Source of the DNA: Candidatus Woesearchaeota archaeon UBA119
GTDB lineage: Archaea; Nanobdellota; Nanobdellia; Woesearchaeales; UBA119
NCBI GenBank assembly: GCA_002505945.1
Contig: DAWM01000057.1
Span: 2,462 to 8,195, forward strand
Length of the DNA stretch: 5,734 bases
Direction: 5' to 3'
Within the stretch, counting starts at the first letter, position 1, and each line of letters opens with the position of its first letter. Shown here in pieces: positions 1 through 3,864 of this stretch. The position numbers were made by a program, and so were the translations under genes. Under the pieces are notes generated by a model. It saw only the letters and a list, made by a program, of their open reading frames with translations, had not been told where the DNA came from and made no database searches.

Positions 1-12
1 TTCTTTCCCATA

Positions 13-53
13 GAAAACTTTTTATAAAACATAGAAAAAGCGATTTACAACAT
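13..53 (+). promoter_or_regulatory. Putative metK promoter (BRE/TATA) and start-site region
   Basis: An archaeal TATA-like octamer TTTATAAA lies at 21-28, preceded by the purine-rich GAAAAC at 13-18, which could serve as a BRE. Transcription would start about 25 bases downstream, near 49-53, giving a leader of roughly 20 bases that includes the ribosome binding site. The leader is far too short for a SAM riboswitch. This rests on motif and spacing only, in an AT-rich region where TATA-like words arise by chance. Confidence 0.5.
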
Positions 54-58
54 TAAAA

Positions 59-65
59 GGGGGAG
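59..65 (+). promoter_or_regulatory. Shine-Dalgarno site of metK
   Basis: GGGGGAG ends 5 bases before the ATG at 71. Its GGAG core (62-65) can pair with the CCUCC end of 16S rRNA. It supports ATG 71 as the start and shows that this gene is read from a leadered mRNA, unlike several neighbours. Confidence 0.7.
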
Positions 66-70
66 CAAAA

Positions 71-1228
71 ATGTCAAAGAGATTAATAACTTCTGAGAGC
101 GTTACCGAAGGCCATCCTGATAAGGTTTGTGATATGATTTCAGATGGCATATTAGATGCATTACTTAAGAAGGATAAAGACAGCCATGTTGCTGTTGAAA
201 CCATAGCCACAAGAGGAATGGTATTAGTCGCAGGAGAAGTAACAAGCAAGTCATATGTGGATGTTCAGTCTATAATAAGAAATACTATTCATAAGATTGG
301 TTATGATAGCACAGAGAAGGGCTTTGATTATGATAGTGTAGCAGTTCTTACTGCTATACATCCTCAGTCTCCTGATATAGCCCAGGGAGTAAACAAGAAG
401 ATAGAGAAGGATCAGGGTGCTGGTGATCAGGGTATGATGTTTGGATATGCTACGGATGAGACCCCCGAGCTTATGCCTCTGCCTATTATTCTTGCTCATA
501 AATTGACAAAGAAACTATCCGAAGTAAGAAAGAAAGGGATTCTTCCTTATTTGGGTCCTGATGGAAAAAGCGAGGTGACAGTTGAATATAATGATGATAA
601 ACCAATGAGGGTTCAGTCAGTGGTTATTGCCTGCCAGCATAGTAGCAAGGTAAGGACACAGCGCCTTAGAAGGGATGTTGAGAAAAAGGTAATTAGGCCG
701 GTTTTAGGCAAATGGCTTGACAAGAGAACAAGGATGCATATCAATGCTACAGGAAGATTTGTTATAGGGGGCCCTACAGCGGATACAGGTGTTACAGGAA
801 GAAAGATTATTGTGGATACTTATGGCGGCTTAGGGAGACATGGAGGAGGTGCCTTCTCTGGCAAAGATCCAAGCAAAGTGGATAGAAGTGGCGCCTATAT
901 GGCAAGATATATCGCTAAAAATATTGTGGCGGCTGGCCTGGCAAGGAAATGCGAGGTCCAGATTGCCTATGCTATAGGCGTGCCAGAACCAGTAGGGGTT
1001 TTCGTTGATACCTTCAATACTGCGATAATTGAGGAGGATAAGATTGCAAGGATTATTGAGCAACTGTTTCCTTTGTCGCCTTCAGAGATAATTGAGAAAC
1101 TTAACCTGAAAAGACCAATATACCAGAAAACAGCGGCCTATGGTCATTTTGGAAGAAAGGATCCTGATTTTACTTGGGAGAAAACAGACATGGCCAGGGC
1201 AATCAGAAAGAAAGCAGGCTTGGATTAA
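71..1228 (+). CDS. metK: S-adenosylmethionine synthetase (methionine adenosyltransferase), bacterial type
   Basis: This cytosolic enzyme joins methionine and ATP to make S-adenosylmethionine, releasing phosphate and pyrophosphate; SAM is the methyl donor for reactions such as that of the methyltransferase at 1908-2522. The 385 residues match the usual bacterial/eukaryotic MetK length of about 385-400. Visible signatures are the N-terminal GHPDK motif (residues 14-18, ATP/metal binding), GAGDQG (116-121), GGPTADTGVTGRK followed by DTYGG in the middle, and the glycine-rich loop GGGAFSGKD (258-266), followed by the conserved stretch around DRSGAYMARY. No frameshift or missing key motif is seen. 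The ATG is supported by a Shine-Dalgarno site 5 bases upstream. Most archaea use a separate, very divergent SAM synthetase family, so a bacterial-type MetK suggests ancient transfer or the replacement seen in some DPANN lineages. It converges with the minus-strand gene ending at 1235. Confidence 0.97.
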   Translation: MSKRLITSESVTEGHPDKVCDMISDGILDALLKKDKDSHVAVETIATRGMVLVAGEVTSKSYVDVQSIIRNTIHKIGYDSTEKGFDYDSVAVLTAIHPQSPDIAQGVNKKIEKDQGAGDQGMMFGYATDETPELMPLPIILAHKLTKKLSEVRKKGILPYLGPDGKSEVTVEYNDDKPMRVQSVVIACQHSSKVRTQRLRRDVEKKVIRPVLGKWLDKRTRMHINATGRFVIGGPTADTGVTGRKIIVDTYGGLGRHGGGAFSGKDPSKVDRSGAYMARYIAKNIVAAGLARKCEVQIAYAIGVPEPVGVFVDTFNTAIIEEDKIARIIEQLFPLSPSEIIEKLNLKRPIYQKTAAYGHFGRKDPDFTWEKTDMARAIRKKAGLD

Positions 1229-1234
1229 TCTCAA

Positions 1235-1882
1235 CTAAGAAAATATATTTCTTATCTTTTTTACCCCTTCTTTCATAATCTCTCTTGATTCATTATACAA
1301 CTTCCTTTCGCTTCTTATTGAGAGGTCTACGAGGGTTTCGTTGAATACTAAAAGCCTTTGAGATACAATAAATTCCTTGCCCAAGGATTGATAAGCATAA
1401 TCATTCCCCAGCATATTCCCTTCAGCCCATCGAGATATGGGTTTAAAGGATTTATAGTTATTAAGATTGCTCTCTAAGAAGTTGTTGACATACCTATCTG
1501 GCTCATCTGAAGACAAGCTTAATGTTATCACAGTAGGCGAGGCATTTTGTTTAATCTTTGTAAAAGCCAGCCCATTGTTGGTATTGCTTTTTTTGAACCC
1601 CTCAAAGCTCAAATCCTTAAAATGCGACATATTTATTTGATTGGTTTCTCTCGGGGCTTCAGGAATATATAGAAGAACCAATGAAACTATCAACAGCCCC
1701 ATAATCACAAACAATGAAACAAGAAATTTGTAGTTTATTCCTAATCTAGAGACAATCTTTTCTGCATCCTTCTCTTCTATTCCCTTTCTTTTCAAAGCAA
1801 ATTTCAGCTGATTGATTGTGAAACCTTCCTTGACCTTATTCTTTGCCCATCCCCTGAGATGCTGGATTTCCTTTTTATCCAT
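1235..1882 (-). CDS. Single-pass membrane protein of unknown function, helical N-terminal module and extracytoplasmic C-terminal domain
   Basis: I do not recognise a named family. The 215 residues divide into three parts. Residues 1-48 are charged and helical, with the pattern (W)xxxKxxxGFTxxQLKxxLxxKGIxxxxAEKIV, which resembles short helical modules I associate with DPANN membrane proteins. Residues 53-72 form one hydrophobic segment, with K52 just before it, suggesting a cytosolic N-terminus and an outward-facing C-terminus. Residues 75-215 are a soluble alpha/beta domain ending in a helix; strands such as VITLSL and RLLVFNETLVDLSI, with GNDYAYQS between them, loosely recall the PsbP/Mog1/DUF1795 (DcrB-like) fold, but that is a guess. 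The outer part has four N-x-S/T sequons (N84, N113, N181, N197), so it may be glycosylated. There is no signal peptidase site or lipobox. It appears to have its own promoter and a leaderless start at ATG 1882. It lies downstream of the methyltransferase gene with a 25-base gap and converges on metK. It ends with TAG. Confidence 0.85.
   Translation of the reverse strand: MDKKEIQHLRGWAKNKVKEGFTINQLKFALKRKGIEEKDAEKIVSRLGINYKFLVSLFVIMGLLIVSLVLLYIPEAPRETNQINMSHFKDLSFEGFKKSNTNNGLAFTKIKQNASPTVITLSLSSDEPDRYVNNFLESNLNNYKSFKPISRWAEGNMLGNDYAYQSLGKEFIVSQRLLVFNETLVDLSIRSERKLYNESREIMKEGVKKIRNIFS
1236..1262 (+). terminator. Hairpin plus T-tract, candidate metK terminator
   Basis: Seven bases TAAGAAA (1236-1242) pair perfectly with TTTCTTA (1248-1254) around a 5-base loop, and T-C-T6 (1255-1262) follows. 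On the plus strand this would end metK transcription 8 bases after its stop codon. It overlaps the final codons and stop codon of the convergent gene, so each strand uses the same bases for a different job. The stem is AT-rich and weak; in archaea the T-tract alone may do the work. Confidence 0.5.
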
Positions 1883-1903
1883 TATTTATATCATTCCGAA
1901 AAC

Positions 1904-1922
1904 AACTTTAAATACTTTTTGC
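1904..1922 (-). promoter_or_regulatory. Putative BRE/TATA promoter of the membrane-protein gene, implying a leaderless mRNA
   Basis: On the minus strand a BRE-like GCAAAAAG (1922 down to 1915) is followed directly by TATTTAAA (1914 down to 1907). The box is centred about 28 bases before the ATG at 1882, the distance at which archaeal transcription normally starts, so the mRNA should begin at or within a few bases of the ATG. No Shine-Dalgarno sequence is present in the gap. The box overlaps the stop codon of the upstream methyltransferase gene (1908-1910). Confidence 0.6.
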
Positions 1923-2522
1923 TAGAAAGAGACAGGAGACCTCAATTCGTTGAATCCTTTTCTTATGGAATGAAAGGGTATTCTTCAAAGGAAAAAGTAA
2001 CCGCATCTCCTCTACAATATCAAATCTGTCTTCTCTGCATTTTTCCTTGACATATTCAATAGTGGAGGTCTTATGAAAACTTATTACCTTTGGAGCAATC
2101 TCAAAGGCCTTCTTGAGAAACTTGATATCAATAGACTTGTTCCTTGTGCCGAAAGGTGGATTTTGGATAACCAAATCCGCTTTCTTTGCTTTAAAGTCTT
2201 CAACATTAGCTTGTATTATCCTGCTCCTCTTGCCTAAATCCCTTTCCTCAATATTCGCCTTAAATGTATTGATAATTTCAGGATCATTCTCAACGAACAA
2301 AACCCCTTTGGCATCTAGAAGTAAGGCCCCAATCCCTAAGATCCCTGAACCCGCTCCTAAATCCACTATCTTCTTGTCCTTAATCCATCCCTTTAGATAA
2401 GCATTCCATAATACACTTGCTGCAATCTCGCTGTCTGTTGGATACTGTTCCAGCTTTGCCATAGGCTTAGAGAATACCCTTAACCTTGAAAGTTCAATTG
2501 CCAGTCCTGATTTGGATATCAT
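1908..2522 (-). CDS. METTL5-like N6-adenine rRNA methyltransferase (archaeal family)
   Basis: This is a class I SAM-dependent methyltransferase of the archaeal/eukaryotic METTL5 family. Human METTL5, with its partner TRMT112, makes N6-methyladenosine in helix 44 of 18S rRNA; a similar small-subunit rRNA target in this organism is inferred. The 204 residues are close to the family's usual length of about 200. The N-terminal region carries the family hallmark LEQYPT (24-29; LEQY.T in relatives), then EIAASVLWNAY, the SAM-binding motif I DLGAGSG (54-60), an acidic residue in VEND (77-80) at the position that usually binds the ribose of SAM, and the catalytic NPPFG (121-125) typical of enzymes that methylate adenine N6. 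No substrate-recognition domain is attached, as in other family members. No Trm112-like partner is in the window. The start ATG 2522 aligns with the usual family N-terminus and has a TATA-like box about 27 bases upstream but no Shine-Dalgarno sequence, suggesting a leaderless mRNA. The gene lies 60 bases downstream of ftsZ on the same strand. Confidence 0.9.
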   Translation of the reverse strand: MISKSGLAIELSRLRVFSKPMAKLEQYPTDSEIAASVLWNAYLKGWIKDKKIVDLGAGSGILGIGALLLDAKGVLFVENDPEIINTFKANIEERDLGKRSRIIQANVEDFKAKKADLVIQNPPFGTRNKSIDIKFLKKAFEIAPKVISFHKTSTIEYVKEKCREDRFDIVEEMRLLFPLKNTLSFHKKRIQRIEVSCLFLAKSI

Positions 2523-2545
2523 AACAAGGAAGAATAAGTATGATT

Positions 2546-2559
2546 ATTAAAAATTTATT
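2546..2559 (-). promoter_or_regulatory. Possible TATA promoter of the METTL5-like gene
   Basis: Reading the minus strand, AATAAA (2559-2554) followed by TTTTTAAT (2553-2546) is centred about 27 bases before the ATG at 2522, the spacing expected for a leaderless archaeal transcript. The whole gap is AT-rich and also serves as the likely ftsZ terminator, so this box is less certain than the other promoters here. Confidence 0.4.
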
Positions 2560-2580
2560 AAAAAATAAGAAAAAGAAGGG
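2549..2580 (-). terminator. Poly-T tracts after ftsZ, candidate archaeal terminator
   Basis: Immediately after the ftsZ stop codon the minus strand reads a series of T-rich runs (T5 at about 2575-2571, T6 at about 2566-2561, T5 at 2553-2549) with no strong hairpin. Archaeal RNA polymerase can terminate at such T-tracts alone. The last runs coincide with the putative promoter of the next gene, so termination and re-initiation would be closely coupled. Confidence 0.5.
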
Positions 2581-2582
2581 AA

Positions 2583-3653
2583 TTATACTAGGTCAATCCC
2601 TAGTTCTGATGAAAGTCTGCTCTTATTCTCCGCTTCATACTCTGTAGAGGTATCCTTTCCAAGAATCCAAGGAGAATTAACTCCTGTAATTATAGTCATC
2701 ACAACTAATTTTCCTTTCATATCATCGCTAATCCTTGCGCCCCAGATAACATTCGCATCAGGGTCCATCTCTTTTGTTATGGATTCTCCTACCATCTTTG
2801 TCTCCTCTAGAGTCAAGTCAGGTCCACCATGGATATGGATGATTGCTCCTGTTGCTCCTGCATATTCTATATCAAGCAAAGGATTCGACAAAGCACCTCT
2901 TACAGCCTCATCAACCCTGTTCTTTGTATCGGAAGCACCAACTCCTATTGCAGCAACGCCGCCACCAGTCATAATAGCCTTGACATCTGCGAAATCCAGG
3001 TTTACCAATGAAGGCACGGCAATTGTCTCAACAATTCCTCTAATCATTGTAGAAATGAGCTCGTTTGCCACTGCAAACGCTTGCTGCACAGGTAGATTTC
3101 CTGCAATCTTAACTAATCTGTTGTTGTCTATAACAATAACCGTATTGCACGTCTTCCTCAACTCTGCTAAACCATATTCAGCCTTATCTATCCTCGCTCT
3201 TTCTATATTGAAAGGCATAGTTACGGTTCCGATAACTATTGCGCCCATCTCTTTTGCTAATTTGCCGACAATTGGAGCAGAACCGGTGCCTGTTCCGCCA
3301 CCCATGCCAGCGCAGATAAATGCCATATCAGCTCCTTTCAACAATTGTTTTATATCGTTTGCAGATTCTACAGCAGACTCAGCCCCAACCTTGGGATAAC
3401 CACCACAGCCAAGACCTTTGGTGACATTCTTGCCAATAAGGAGTTTACGGTCAGCAGTACTAATATCAAGATGCTGCATATCAGTATTCAGAGCAATAAC
3501 CTCTGCTCCTTCAATACCCTTCTTATACAACCAAGAAATCATATTATTTCCTGCTCCTCCACATCCTATGACCTTTATATTGGCCTGTGAAGGGGTATCC
3601 ATATTCTCGTTTTCTTCCGCTGAATCCAAAGCATTTTTTACAATAAACTCCAT
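2583..3653 (-). CDS. ftsZ: Cell division protein FtsZ (archaeal)
   Basis: FtsZ is a tubulin-like GTPase that polymerises into the ring at mid-cell and drives division. The 356 residues contain a short variable N-terminal extension (1-24), the first nucleotide-binding loop GCGGAGNN (30-37), the NTD motif (56-58), GLGCGGYP (80-87), the tubulin signature GGGTGTG (118-124), and the catalytic T7 loop NLDFAD (218-223) with both acidic residues, so it should be an active GTPase that can self-assemble. The C-terminal activation domain ends near ITGV (322-325). A short 31-residue tail follows, ending in a conserved-looking SSELGIDLV that could dock a membrane anchor such as SepF. The ending NVIWGARI plus SPWILG recalls archaeal FtsZ2 more than FtsZ1 to me, but I would not rely on that; no second ftsZ is in the window. 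ATG 3653 is fixed by a strong Shine-Dalgarno site 7 bases upstream. The gene is divergent from the PhoH2-like gene and has an elaborate promoter region. Confidence 0.97.
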   Translation of the reverse strand: MEFIVKNALDSAEENENMDTPSQANIKVIGCGGAGNNMISWLYKKGIEGAEVIALNTDMQHLDISTADRKLLIGKNVTKGLGCGGYPKVGAESAVESANDIKQLLKGADMAFICAGMGGGTGTGSAPIVGKLAKEMGAIVIGTVTMPFNIERARIDKAEYGLAELRKTCNTVIVIDNNRLVKIAGNLPVQQAFAVANELISTMIRGIVETIAVPSLVNLDFADVKAIMTGGGVAAIGVGASDTKNRVDEAVRGALSNPLLDIEYAGATGAIIHIHGGPDLTLEETKMVGESITKEMDPDANVIWGARISDDMKGKLVVMTIITGVNSPWILGKDTSTEYEAENKSRLSSELGIDLV

Positions 3654-3660
3654 TTTTTTT

Positions 3661-3668
3661 ACCTCCTT
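3661..3668 (-). promoter_or_regulatory. Strong Shine-Dalgarno site of ftsZ
   Basis: The minus strand reads AAGGAGGT, a near-complete complement of the 16S rRNA 3' end, 7 bases before the ATG at 3653. It fixes the start and is the strongest ribosome binding site in the window, in keeping with a leadered, well-translated ftsZ mRNA. Confidence 0.9.
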
Positions 3669-3703
3669 CTTACTTTTGGCAAGGCACCGTTTTGAACCTA
3701 GCT

Positions 3704-3723
3704 AGTATGCTTAATAGTATACT
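3704..3723. repeat. Imperfect palindrome at the expected ftsZ transcription start
   Basis: The arms are AGTATGCT (3704-3711) and AGTATACT (3716-3723) around TAAT; seven of eight positions are complementary, with one mismatch (G opposite T when folded on the plus strand, A opposite C on the minus strand). It lies just where the ftsZ mRNA is predicted to begin (about 25 bases beyond the TATA box), so it could be an operator or a 5' end hairpin. Short AT-rich palindromes also occur by chance. Confidence 0.4.
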
Positions 3724-3735
3724 GAATTACTTAAA

Positions 3736-3767
3736 ACACTACTGATATATAAATCTTTCTGTAGTGT
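3736..3767. promoter_or_regulatory. Inverted repeat bracketing the ftsZ TATA box, candidate operator
   Basis: The left arm 3736-3745, read on the minus strand, is TCAGTAGTGT; the right arm 3758-3767, read on the plus strand, is TCTGTAGTGT. Nine of ten bases match, including an unbroken GTAGTGT. The 12-base spacer (3746-3757) holds the TATA box of ftsZ, and the right arm overlaps its BRE. A dimeric regulator bound here would block TBP/TFB. The regulator is unknown; in haloarchaea the ribbon-helix-helix protein CdrS controls ftsZ2, which is a precedent only. Confidence 0.55.
3746..3760 (-). promoter_or_regulatory. ftsZ promoter (BRE/TATA)
   Basis: On the minus strand AGAAAGA (3760-3754, BRE-like) is followed by TTTATATA (3753-3746), which matches the archaeal TATA consensus. 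Transcription should start near 3722-3725, giving a leader of about 70 bases that carries the Shine-Dalgarno site. This is the longest leader predicted in the window. Confidence 0.7.
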
Positions 3768-3805
3768 GATTATGCATATCTGCTTGCTAAAAGAGTTTTG
3801 ATTGG

Positions 3806-3828
3806 TTAGATAAGATATTTTAGATAAG
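3806..3828. repeat. Perfect 9-base direct repeat TTAGATAAG upstream of the phoH2-like promoter
   Basis: Two identical copies of TTAGATAAG occur at 3806-3814 and 3820-3828, 14 bases apart start to start, with ATATT between them. The second copy ends where the BRE of the PhoH2-like gene begins. The placement directly upstream of BRE/TATA is that of an activator or repressor site. A 14-base period is not a whole number of helical turns, so two copies would face different sides of the DNA. Confidence 0.5.
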
Positions 3829-3844
3829 CCAAAAATTTTTAAAA
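3828..3844 (+). promoter_or_regulatory. Promoter of the PhoH2-like gene (BRE/TATA), implying a leaderless mRNA
   Basis: GCCAAAAA (3828-3835, BRE-like) is followed by TTTTTAAAA (3836-3844), centred 25 bases before the ATG at 3865. Transcription should therefore begin at or next to the start codon. No Shine-Dalgarno sequence occurs in the 20 bases between the box and the ATG. Confidence 0.65.
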
Positions 3845-3864
3845 CCTTACTTGGTTAAATCATT

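Noticed and set aside
1..70. A SAM-responsive riboswitch ahead of metK.
   Set aside because: The predicted leader is only about 20 bases and the available upstream sequence is AT-rich without paired helices, so there is no room for any known SAM aptamer.
1859..2050. A plus-strand open frame spanning the junction of the membrane-protein and methyltransferase genes.
   Set aside because: It overlaps both well-supported minus-strand genes and the promoter between them, and shows no recognisable protein features.
2779..3399. A long open frame on the plus strand opposite ftsZ (206 codons).
   Set aside because: It lies wholly antisense to a strongly conserved ftsZ, its product is low-complexity (rich in Pro, Ala, Ile, Ser) with no motif, and it has no promoter or ribosome binding site; it mirrors the codon bias of ftsZ.
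3689..3698. GGTTCAAAAC on the minus strand in the ftsZ leader, resembling the T-arm of a tRNA.
   Set aside because: The flanking bases do not pair to form a T-stem beyond the first pair and no acceptor, D or anticodon arm is present; it is not a tRNA or a convincing attachment site remnant.
3772..3801. A nine-codon frame (MHICLLKEF) between ftsZ and the PhoH2-like gene, as a possible upstream peptide.
   Set aside because: It lies upstream of the predicted promoter of the PhoH2-like gene and has no ribosome binding site or promoter of its own; a frame this short is expected by chance.
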